Translations under genes and position numbers: made by a program
Assembly (NCBI GenBank): GCA_037501455.1
Contig: CM074856.1
Span: forward strand, 14,157,001 to 14,221,000
Reading direction: 5' to 3'
Source of the DNA: Lantana camara
Lineage: Eukaryota; Streptophyta; Magnoliopsida; Lamiales; Verbenaceae
DNA length: 64,000 bases
Shown here: one piece after another, positions 11,915 through 21,613 of the stretch
Layout of the letters: every line of letters begins with the position of its first letter
How positions within the stretch are numbered: position 1 is the first letter of the stretch
The notes under the pieces: generated by a model
What the model was told of the DNA's origin: nothing
Seen by the model: only the letters and a program-made list of their open reading frames with translations
The model's database searches: none

Positions 11915-12045
11915 TGATGCGTTAAATATTTAGAATTAGAAGCTGACTCTGTAGAGTGATATGTTAAATATTTACAATTAAAAGCTGACTTTGTAGAGTG
12001 ATGCGTTAAATATTCGTAGTGAAAACCTGACTACAATTTATGTTG
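11915..12045. repeat. 42-bp minisatellite, left arm of an inverted pair
   Basis: About two and a half copies of a 42-bp unit are present (gatgcgttaaatattt, then agctgactctgtagagt). The same unit occurs in reverse orientation at 18064-18330, on the other side of the large CACTA element. The adjacent phrase aatgaacgtacaactaa (near 12060) also has its reverse complement near 18047. The two arms form one large inverted structure into which the CACTA element inserted. Confidence 0.7.
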
Positions 12046-13059
12046 AAACACTAACTAGAAATGAACGTACAACTAAGTTTGTAGTTAGTGTTCACAAAAG
12101 TTAACATTATAATTCAATAACATTACTTAAAGAACATGTAATTGTCCACAAAATGTAATCATGAAATCCTTCCAATTAATCACTACAAAAAAAAAAAGCA
12201 GGATTAGTGATCGATTTTCAGTGACCGCTTTATCGATCACTGATCAGTGACCGATCAATGATTAGTGACTGATCAGTGACTGATATTAGTCCACAAAATC
12301 AGTGACTGATATTACATATATATAATAACCAGTGACCGATCAGTGACCGCATAAAATTCAGTTACAAATCAGTCACTAAACAAATATTAATTTTGTGGCC
12401 CACGTTTTATCGGTCACTAATCAGTCACTGATTTTGTGACCCAAGATTTAATCTGTCATTGATCGATCACTGATACTATGACCGATTCTTATTGGTCACA
12501 TATCAGTCACAGATTGTTTGATCGTGGTATATTGCGGTCACTGATTTTGTGACCGATATTTTATCGGTCACTAATAGTTCACTGATCTTGTGACCTAAAC
12601 CCTAATCAGTCACTGATTTATGACCTAAACCCTAATCGGTCACTGATATTGTGACCGATTAGTATCGGTCATTGATCGGTCACTGAGTTTTTTATTTCGA
12701 TATATTGCGGTCAGTAATCGGTCACTGTTTTTGTGACTGAAAATTACATCGGTCACTATTCAGTCACTCATCACATTTTTTGATATTTTAATTATTTTCG
12801 GAAAAAGTACATAAAAATATAAATAAATCAATTTTATATTTATTATTTCTTTTATTTATTAATATTAGATAAAAATATATTGAAAATACCTAAAATACAA
12901 ATAATATATACATCAAACTATTTAATGGAAAATTTTCATTCTTTAAACAAAGTATAAATTTGATCATTAACTATTTAGTCAAATTTATACCAGACATTGA
13001 TTTTTCATTCTTTGACCAAAGTTAAATTTGTTGAAAACTCTTTAAATATGTTTCGAAGT

Positions 13060-13650
13060 ATTAATTGAATCAAAATGATCCATCTGAGAATTGATTCGAA
13101 ATTCATATTTTGAAAGAATGTTAGAATCGCTTCGTGAATCAGAACAAGTTTCAACATTGTATTTTTTTTATTTGATTAAATTTGAATCTCGACTTAATTT
13201 TGTGTGATTTATTAAAAATAATAAGTATTGATGGTATTTATTGAATTAAAATGATTCATTTGGAACTCATAATTGGATAATGCTTGAACTGTGAATAAGA
13301 CCAAGTCTCAACGTTATATATATATATATATTTTTTTTTTTATTTAATAAAATTTGAAACTTGACTGAAATTTGTTTGATTAATTAAACAACTAAGATTC
13401 TATGTCTTCATTGAATCAAAACAATTCATCAGGGATTGGTACAAGTGATTAATGAGTTCATTCTTCAACGCAATAATTCGGGTTCGAATCTCATTTGGAG
13501 ATGTATGTGTTTAAAAAAAATAAAAAAAAATGAAATGATTCACCTAAGAATTGATTCAAAATTCATTTTTAAAATAATATTTGAATCGATTCTTAAATCA
13601 GATCAAGTTTCAACATTATATATTTTTATTTAATTCAATTTAAAACTCAA
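13060..13650. repeat. Diverged ~180-bp tandem repeat inside CACTA
   Basis: Three diverged copies of a unit containing 'gaatcaaaatgatccatc', 'gaattgattcgaaattca' and 'aagtttcaacattgta' follow one another. The last is split by the SINE at 13431-13531. Without the SINE the third copy reads continuously from '...caattcatc' to 'tgattcacctaag...'. Confidence 0.6.
13431..13531 (+). mobile_element. tRNA-derived SINE, second copy
   Basis: This short element matches the SINE at 9882-9998. It has box A-like ttggtacaagtga (about 13437-13449), the shared stretch taatgagttcattct, box B ggttcgaatct (13481-13491), 'atgtatgtgttt' and an A-rich tail. It interrupts the third copy of the surrounding tandem repeat. 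A diverged target duplication (aaacaattcatc against aaatgattcacc) is plausible but not exact, so this copy is older or more mutated than the first. Confidence 0.75.
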
Positions 13651-13984
13651 CTTAAATTTGTTGGATCAATTTGATAATAAGTTCTGTAAATTTAATCCAT
13701 TGAGCCCGATTCAAGTTTATTTCAATTAAAACTCTTTTGAACTAGTTTTATCTAGTAATTGAATCAAACCTAATTAAAATTTAAAATTAATAAAAAATTA
13801 AACATAGATTAAACGACAACTTGAATCATTAACTTCCTACTAATTATATAAATTAATTTATAATTAAACCAAACATTATAATGCTTTTATATATTTATAT
13901 TATTTTTAGAATGAAATTTATTTTTTGTATATGTTAAATTTATTTTAAGTTATTTGTGTGTTAATGTTCTAAAAATTCATTAAT

Positions 13985-16900
13985 TTAATAAAATAATGGC
14001 AAAAAAGAAGCGCTTGACCCCAAAAACCCCAAAAGGCCAAAATGTTGGACGAGATTTAGGGGGAAAAAGAGCCCAAGCCCAGCCAAAAGTTCTCTTCTTC
14101 CCAGTCCACTTCACCCACCCCAAAAGCCCTTCTCTTCTCACCGTAGAATCGACGGCGTTGGCGAGACTTGAAGGCGATAATCAACGATGACAGTGTGAGG
14201 AAAGACTCGAAGGCAATGGAGAGAGGCGAGAATCTATGGTGATGCTTGAAGTAAGTGTTTTGCATTGCTTAAAGCACTTAACTAACTCTAAATCCTCTGT
14301 TTCTCGCTTTTGATGATACATTTGTTGTGAAGTGCTGCATACTCATGTCTTGTGGTGAATCTGAATTTATTTTCTTTTTTTTTTTTGCTGAGGTTCTTGA
14401 TTGTGGTATTTTGTGAAGTTTTGGAATGATTTATTGTTTTACCCATTTGAGCTTGTGGCTTGGTGGACTCGTTTTTTCTGCTATTTTTTTGTTGTTGAGC
14501 CTTCTTTGTAATGGGATTCTTTTCCTGATTCAAATCCAGAAGTCACAAATTCAATACCCTCTCAGTAACCTGGACTTCTTAAGAAGGTCTGATACGTGAT
14601 TGTTTAATGTTATGGTGATTTACAGAAACTTTAGGATATTATAGAATAAATAGTAAACTAGACATGTCTGAGACCATATCCACTTCATGTCGTTAATTTA
14701 TTTGCATTTTCCCTTGATGTAGATTCTGAAAGTCTATACAATTAGTGAAATATGTTGACCTTCCATGAGGGCTTTGTATATATTTGCTTTACAGTAGCTA
14801 ATATACTATTCTTGACAGTTATCTTCCATGTTCATCTTGACAAGGGATTCTTTCAAATGAAAAGGGTCAACAATCTTTGTTACAGTTGGATTTCTGTGAG
14901 AGGTCTCTTGTTGAGGTTTAAATGCCTATCCATTACTTTTGTTTCATTGTGATAGTTTTATCTGTTATATTTATTTTCAGAAATTGTATAAATCTCTGTT
15001 ATGTTTCTTTTACTTGCAATTTACAATTATAGGGCATATGGAAGGTGTTAAGGACGAACTAATGATGCAGTGGATCCTTTATTTCATAAACGGCATATCC
15101 ATGAATTCGCTAAGGTTTTCTACAATAGTTTTCTGTAATAACATAGCGAAGGAATCATCAAACAATTGATCCTTCTCACTCTGCTTTATTACTTTATGAC
15201 TGTAGCAACTTTTTGTCATGAAGGAATGGCTTACGACTTGATTTTGATTGTAGGAACAACAGAAATGGTCATTGGGCAGACACTTATTGAATCCTTTGTG
15301 GTCAAGCTTGGTTGAGACACACACGTTCTAGCTGAGTTGCAAATTGATTCAGATGCCAATTACACACCACCCAAATTTGAAATAAGAATTAAAAATAGGA
15401 TTCTTAAGAGGTTTGCGTCTTGATTTCATTCGATTTCTGTTCTTTGTTTTTATGTGTTCTGCATCTGTGAATATCAAGTGTTTATTATGGGATTATCTTG
15501 TTGGAAAACCATTATATGCTATTGAGATTTGTTCGTTGTACACTACTGAGATTTGTTCTTTATGTGTGATTTAGCAGGCGGTATTATGAGAGGAAAAAAA
15601 CAGAGGGTTTTTTGCAAGCCCAAACCTAGTTTTCCTCTCTTTTCTTTGAAGGTTGAAACCATATATCATAAACATGGTAATCCCATCGTTTCTTATTGAT
15701 TTTAGTTTTTTTGGAAACCTTCAAAGATTTTTCCTTTAGTTTGAGAAATGCTTATACATATTTAAAGCTAATTGATGAATGGTTAATGATTGATCAGAGT
15801 ACATTTTCTGAGTTGCCTCAATTTTGAACTTTAAGAAAAAGACTGACATGGTTGTGTTGAATTTCAGTCATAATTTTTGTGCTTTATGGTCGTACGACTC
15901 GTACCATATCTTTTCTTCAAATAGCTTATTCTTAGTTCATTAAAACCTGTAATCAGAATACATGATATTTAACATATCAAGGAAAGCCATTATAGAATCT
16001 ACGCATGGTAGCAGCATTTCTGTTTAATTAATTTTTTCTTTTATAGAATATGTCTTAACACTTAAAAATTATCGCCTAAAAGAAACTTCATGCTAAATCC
16101 TTAATGTATGACGCCTCCCTTTGGAATCTTTACTTCAGTTATATTTCTGATTGAGAGGGAAACATTATTCACTACTCAAGGGTCGAGATACAATGTTAGT
16201 TAATTTTTAATGAGACTACAGAGGGTTAGCCTTAGAGAGATCCCATTTATTGGCAAATTTCTAATTGATGATAATTTAGCTTTGTGACTGCATGACTGAT
16301 TGTCTTTCTAGGAGGGTTGTCTTGTTGATTCCATTTAGTATTTTTTATTTGTTGATAGTGCTAAGGAAAAACAAAATACTAGATAGTGCTATTCATTTTG
16401 AATATGTCGGTAAAGAAACCTGCAAATATTCAAACTTAGACTCTAGCATGTAAATATGATGTGTTCCTGTAATTTTTGTCGTCTTGATTTCAGGAGAATC
16501 TGATGCTTTGAATCTGTAATCTAGTTTACTGGTAATTTTATTGTTTTCTAAATCACTCTTAAGGCTTGTGTCTCTAATTTGTAATAGACTGGAGAGTTTT
16601 GTTTTGATGGCCATGAACGTATCCATTACACTAGGGGCCTGCTGCTGCAGTTAAGAGAGGCAAGTCTTAAATTTGTGCCTTGTAGGTGCACAAGTTAAAA
16701 GTCATTTCTGGCCTATTTAACAGTTACGGTTCATATCTTGGTAAATTGTTTCTAATATCAGGTATGAGTAGATATAAATGTAAGTTATTCATACCTTTAT
16801 ATATAGATCTTACTTTTCGTTAGTAAAATCCCACCCAGGGATAAACTCATATTTATATTATCTTTGTTTGAATAAAAATTGGCAAATGAAAGATGGAAGG

Positions 16901-17110
16901 CTGCTTAAGTGATGAGGCAAAATAAAAGATCACCAATTATGAAGGAAGCTAAAAAGATTGCCAAAGAGGCAAAGAAAGTGGCTGATGAGGCAAAATAAAG
17001 AGAAGCTATATTTGGGACTTTGACGAAATGCTTAGAGAGATTGAAAATTTTGGAAGCAACTAATTCGGCACGAGAATCCAACAAGTAGAAGTTTTGGGAA
17101 TTTTTTACAT
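13985..17110 (+). pseudogene. Gene-like segment carried inside CACTA (unknown gene)
   Basis: This interior part of the CACTA element has a base composition and layout unlike its AT-rich surroundings. A 5'-leader or exon-like block (13996-14250) ends near a donor-like 'gaagtaagtg'. Exon-like pieces follow near 15030-15165 and 15250-15415. At about 16885-17090, a lysine- and alanine-rich frame (reading IMKEAKKIAKEAKKVADEAK, then GTLTKCLERLKILEATNSAR) looks coding and coiled-coil-like but contains stops. I do not recognise the gene. It could be the decayed transposase-accessory gene of the element or a captured host gene (Pack-CACTA); the sequence alone does not decide. Confidence 0.4.
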
Positions 17111-17340
17111 GAAACAGTGAAGGTGATTGAAAACTTTGTGAAAAGCTTATTTGATTTATTATTAATGGTTTGTAAAACTTTAATACTTTTAATGGGATGA
17201 TTTGTAATATGAGTATGAAATTATAATAGAATGTTATGTATTTAATTTGATGTTATTTTTGTTTTCGAATTATATTTTTAATTGATGCATGAAAATGATA
17301 TAGGAATCGCAAAAGAAAAACATAATTTTCATTAAAATAA

Positions 17341-17604
17341 AGGAAGAATTACATACAGGTCCTTGAGGTTTGGCCTAATTATAGAGCGATCTACGTAACT
17401 TTGAAAATTACATACAGGTCCCTGATGTTTGACCTAATTACATACAGGTCCATAAGTTTTGAGGTTCAGTTCATGAATTTTACATAGTAGTCCCAAACTC
17501 ATCAACTGAACCTCAAACCTCAGGGACCTGTATGTAATTTTCAAAGTTACGTGGACCGCTCTGTAATTAGGCCAAACCTCGGCGACCTTTTTGTAATTCT
17601 CCCT
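17341..17604. mobile_element. Foldback MITE, 264 bp
   Basis: The sequence is nearly all inverted repeat. The left half (aggaagaattacatacaggt, then gaggtttggcctaatta) is the reverse complement of the right half over about 100 bp per arm. The ends read AGG(A/G)AGAATTACA. An exact 7-bp direct repeat, aaaataa, flanks it (17334-17340 and 17605-17611). Its superfamily is uncertain; long inverted repeats with 7-9-bp duplications would fit Mutator- or hAT-type MITEs. It is nested inside the CACTA element. Confidence 0.8.
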
Positions 17605-18063
17605 AAAATAAAATTAATAATTAGTAAAATTAATATTTGAAGAAATTAGTGACTGATGAATCAGTTGCAAAACAAAATCCACATTTGATGAAATAGTGAC
17701 TGAAATTATTTAAAACTTTAGTGACCGATTGCTCGCGGTCACTGATTAGTGATTGCTTTGTGACCGATTCTATCAAGCTAAAATAATTAATTAGACCCCT
17801 TTTTCTACAGACCAAAATCGGTCGCTGAAAATATTAGTGACGAGGGTTTTGCCAACTGCCCGAGATCGGCACCAGCATCACTGACAGATTTTTGTTGAAT
17901 TAGTGACCAATCGGACGGTCACTAATACTATTTTTTTTTGGTAGTGAATGTTGAGTGCTATTGTTTATGATGGTAACATATGTAGGTGTGCACAACAAGT
18001 AATCATGAAATCCTTCTAATTATTCTTGAGTGTTATTGAATTATTAGTTGTACGTTCATTACC

Positions 18064-18330
18064 TACGAATATTTAACCCATAACTCTACAAAGTCAGCTT
18101 TTAATTACTAATATTTAACTCATAACTCTACAAAATCTGCTTTTAACTACGAATATATAACAGATAATTCTACAAAGTCTACTTTTAATTACGAATATTT
18201 AACCCATAATTCTATAAAGTCTGCTTTTAATTTCGTATTTAACCCATAACTCTACAAAGTTTGCTTTAAATTACGAATAATTAACCCATCACTCTAACAA
18301 GTCTGCTTTTAACTGCGAATATTTAGCACA
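18064..18330. repeat. 42-bp minisatellite, right arm of an inverted pair
   Basis: Six copies of a 42-bp unit (gaatatttaacccataac, then tctacaaagtcagcttttaa) run in tandem. They are in reverse orientation to the copies at 11915-12045. Upstream of the array the phrase ttagttgtacgttcatt inverts the one near 12060. Long arms containing minisatellites are typical of foldback and some Mutator-like elements. The outer ends of the structure were not found. Confidence 0.75.
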
Positions 18331-18479
18331 TATATGCAACAACCAGAACAAGCGATTCATTACCATATAAGTGAACAAACTGCAACAACCTGAAATTGAG
18401 AAAACATCATCAAACAATTTATTAACGTAGTTTCAAACAAACAGAAATAATCATAAGAGGGAGTGTATTCGATTACAAC

Positions 18480-18978
18480 AATAAATAAAATTTCTTAAAA
18501 AAAAGTGAGTAAAATCAATCCTCAACTCCAGAACACGCAGTGGATCTGGTCAATCCTCAACTTCAGAACGAACAGTGGCCAAACATGAATCATAGGCGTA
18601 GGGGTTATATCTTGTCTTCCTGACACAGAATGAGATTATTGACCATTATTAATATAGTGTTATTACAAAATAGAATTAATTAGAAATCTCATACCTCCTC
18701 CTCGATGCTTGCTTTCTACCTAAATAGGCAGGAGGCTGAATTTAGCAAGTTGATGCAGTTGGATCATAGCTGCCCATCTCATCACAAACTGACCTACAAC
18801 CATTTTTTATGGGGAGCAAGGTACTGTACCAGGTAAGAATAAGAGTTGAAGTCTGACCACTCTTCACCAAGCTGCGCGTGAATCTTCTGCACTGGCGCTG
18901 AATTGGAAATACCGTAATTTCGCCGTTAAACCAACAACTTCCTAGGATTTGCTTGTCCTGAGTTTCATCGTCGGCCAT
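18480..18978 (-). pseudogene. Unrecognised minus-strand gene fragment
   Basis: A frame opens at the ATG at 18978 (MADDETQDKQILGSCWFNGE...) and stays open for 78 codons. It is followed by a possible donor (gtatgagat near 18690) and, after an acceptor-like 'ctgtgtcag' near 18620, a second exon-like piece reading TRYNPYAYDSCLATVRSEVED. I do not recognise the product. Other frames in the same interval also look partly coding, so frameshifts are likely. Its upstream part may lie at 29836-30063, because element E1 is inserted between the two. Confidence 0.3.
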
Positions 18979-19134
18979 CGCAATCTTCAGATACCAATTT
19001 GAACTATCAGTTTGCAGTGTATCAACAATTCAAATCGATACAAATTATTGGCAATTCAATTGGATACAAATTATCAATGAATTATACTGTCTAATTGACA
19101 TAATTAACATTCAATTAACCCCAAAAATACATTC

Positions 19135-19807
19135 TGACGTGGGCCGATCCGATATCGCCACGTGTACACGAGGTGGACCAGCGGTGGCCCGTCACGTGGC
19201 ACGTTGACCAGTCAAAACTCACCACGTGGATGCTCGAGGCGGTCACCTTGCTGGCATGGGCAGAGGAACTTCCTGAGTATGGACCCTGGACACGCTGCCA
19301 CGTCGAGTCGACCCAAACCTAACGAGTCGATATGAAGTTGAGATCTCCCCAAGACAAGTCGAATATTAATCGACTATGCCGTACCCTGGTCGATCTTACC
19401 TCGACTTATCGTTGGGCCCCACTCTGACGCCTAAGCATTTAATGAGCTGACAGGCCGTACCAAGTAGCTGTAACGCATTAAATGCGCCTACAAACAACAC
19501 TATTCAGCCATCATTACTCCCCAGGTATAAATACCCCCTTCATAAATGCTATCCAAAAAAATCATTATAAGTGCATTTATCACGCCCTAACTACTCGAAC
19601 GGCTCTCAAAAACCACTCGAAACTGACTTGGACGTCGAAGTGCCGACAAAGGGATCACCCCAACCCGTCTTTTGTCGGTCCGTAGCTCACGTTTGCCACC
19701 CCATCTTGCAGGTCAACACCGAGTCGAGGACTTCCCTGTTACAAATTCTAAGTGATCCAGGTCAACAATTTCGAGCCACGTCAGCTGCCCAAAATTCGAC
19801 ACTATCA
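19135..19807 (+). repeat. E1 5' LTR
   Basis: This LTR begins tgacgtgggccgatcc and ends actatca. A TATA box, tataaata, lies at 19526-19533 and probably drives the element RNA. It is followed by the primer-binding site. Confidence 0.93.
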
Positions 19808-19810
19808 TTT

Positions 19811-19828
19811 TGGCGCCGTCTGTGGGAA
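19811..19828 (+). promoter_or_regulatory. E1 primer-binding site
   Basis: The 18 bases TGGCGCCGTCTGTGGGAA lie three bases inside the 5' LTR. The same sequence is at the same place in E2 (31620-31637). It should pair with the 3' end of a host tRNA that primes minus-strand DNA synthesis. Arg-type tRNAs have been reported for related elements; I could not check the match. Confidence 0.8.
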
Positions 19829-19853
19829 TCTCTTGAATAGAAGCCTAGCAAGA

Positions 19854-21612
19854 ATGGAATTCCGTAGCCATCGAACACTCGGTGAGGACGACCAAGTGGA
19901 CGCCCCCACCAAAGGGGCCGGTCTTAGCCACCCACCGGCACCACACGGAGCAGATGAGCGAAATACTCCCCGTACCCATTGTATACGCATCCCCCGACCT
20001 GGATGCGTACCTCGAGAAATACCAGGCTGAGGCCTTCGCTGCGGCAGCTGAGGGTCGAGCTCCTGTCTTCCCTGAGAAGCCAAGGACCAGCCCTGCCACA
20101 CCCTCTCCCGGCCAGTATTCGGCCTACTAAGGGCCGCCCATGCATTACGGATATCCACCGCCTCCGTGGGGTTATCACCCGCACCCAACATACTACCACC
20201 CTGAGACATATAGCCCACCCCCACCTCCTGGCCCAGTCCAGGGGCAAGGGGCGGGTCGAGGCCAGCAGCAGAAGGAGGCGGCGGCGCCTACCGAACTGGC
20301 AGTCGAGTCGGCAAGACACCGTGGTAAACGTCCTGTCGGACAGGCAAATGAAGAGGCAAACCCTTCTAAGTCGAAGAGGAGGGAGGAAAACCAAGTGACA
20401 GTGCGAGCCTCCAAGGCCGGTAGTGGATCGAGAAGCTCATCCAGAAATAATGACGATGAGCAGCGGCCTAGGAACTCCAGTGTTTTCGACCGCCTGGGGG
20501 TAGGGTCAACCCTGAAGCCCCCCAACTGTCTAATCGAGGCTTCACAGTGGGGCGGAATAATTTACGGTACCGTCTATCGCACCGCTCGAGGTCGCCTCGC
20601 CGACCCCAAAGGCCTCGATCGCCACACGCTGATGAAGAAGGGGAAGGGTCTTTCTCCGACCCCCCACCTCCTCGTTAGGGCCGATGGGGTCATGACCGTG
20701 ACCAAGATGACCCACTTCCATCTCTTCGACCACCGACGAGGCAATACCGAAGTACCTGTGAGGCTCGATCCCCTTTTTGCGAAGAAATACTCAGCGCCAT
20801 AGCAGAAGACAAAATGCCTACCAATCTCCCTACATACAATGGAACTACTGATACGGAGAGACTCGTTGATCGATTCGAAATCGAGATAAGCATGTTCAGT
20901 CACTCTCCGGATGTGAGGGCCAAAATCTTCACCACTACCCTGGTCGAGACAGCCCAGGACTGGTTTTCAAGGCTGCCTCCGAGGAGCATTAGGGCATACG
21001 ATGCCCTGATCGAGCGTTTCATTGCCCACTTCTCCTCTGTGAAAGGTGACAAGCTCCCCGCCACCTACCTCTGTAATATAGTGCAGAGAGAGGATGAGAC
21101 CTTGAGGGACTTCTTTACTCGATTTTCTCGGGCTGCTGTACAAGTCCATGGCCCGAGCATGGACATTTGATTCCCACTCTGCACACGGCCCTAAGGGACA
21201 AGGAATGCGCTCGCCACATCGTTATGAAAAACCCCGCAACAATCTCAAAACTTCTCGACATTGCCGCTATCTGGATGAGAGTCGAGGAAGTGGAAATGGC
21301 GCAAAAGGGTGGGACGAGTAGAAGGATAGAGATTCCTCGACCCCCAAGAAGTGAGCCCCCAAGGAGTGAACCCCGAAGAGACAACAAGGGCCGAGTCGAC
21401 CACAGCTCGGGTGGTAGCTCGAAGAAACACTATACCCCACTCAACCGGACAATCGAGAAGATCTACAACATCTCCAACCAGAAGTTGTTCAGAAAGCCAA
21501 AACCCATAAAGGAGACTCAGAAGACGAGAGACTCCGGAAAGTATTGCCACTTCCACCGCTAATCGGGGCACAACACCTCGGAGTGTTTTGCTCTGCGAGA
21601 TGAGGTCAAAAG
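19854..21612 (+). pseudogene. gag: E1 gag, disrupted
   Basis: The frame starts at the ATG at 19854 (MEFRSHRTLG...) and matches E2 gag throughout. It includes DLDAYLEKYQAEA, the core PTNLPTYNGTTDTERLVDRF near 20815 with QDWFSRLPPRSI near 20960, and the C-terminal HFHR...GHNTSECFALRDE zinc-binding pattern near 21545-21600. Stops or shifts occur at 20128, 20800, about 21168 (a frameshift relative to E2) and 21560-21562. Gag forms the virus-like particle around element RNA in the cytoplasm. This copy cannot make it. Confidence 0.85.
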
Positions 21613-21613
21613 G

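Larger units (their letters stand above)
12181..17946. mobile_element. Non-autonomous CACTA element, 5,766 bp
   Basis: The left end reads CACTACAAAAAAAAAAA. The right end is the inverse of CACTACCAAAAAAAAA. The target duplication is 'aat' (12178-12180 and 17947-17949). Subterminal regions (12205-12780 and 17630-17930) are filled with direct and inverted copies of a TCGGTCACTGAT-type motif, the usual layout of CACTA subterminal repeats. No transposase domain was recognised. Instead the interior holds a tandem array, a SINE, gene-like sequence and a MITE. The motif set differs from that of the CACTA element at 5205-8459, so the two belong to different families. Confidence 0.88.

Noticed and set aside
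14939..15324. Separate small genes on both strands
   Set aside because: Short overlapping frames inside the CACTA cargo without splice or domain support; treated as parts of one gene-like segment.
19805..20525. Overlapping minus-strand frames over E1 gag
   Set aside because: They are shadows of GC-rich gag codons and are not matched by an equivalent conserved frame with splice sites in E2.
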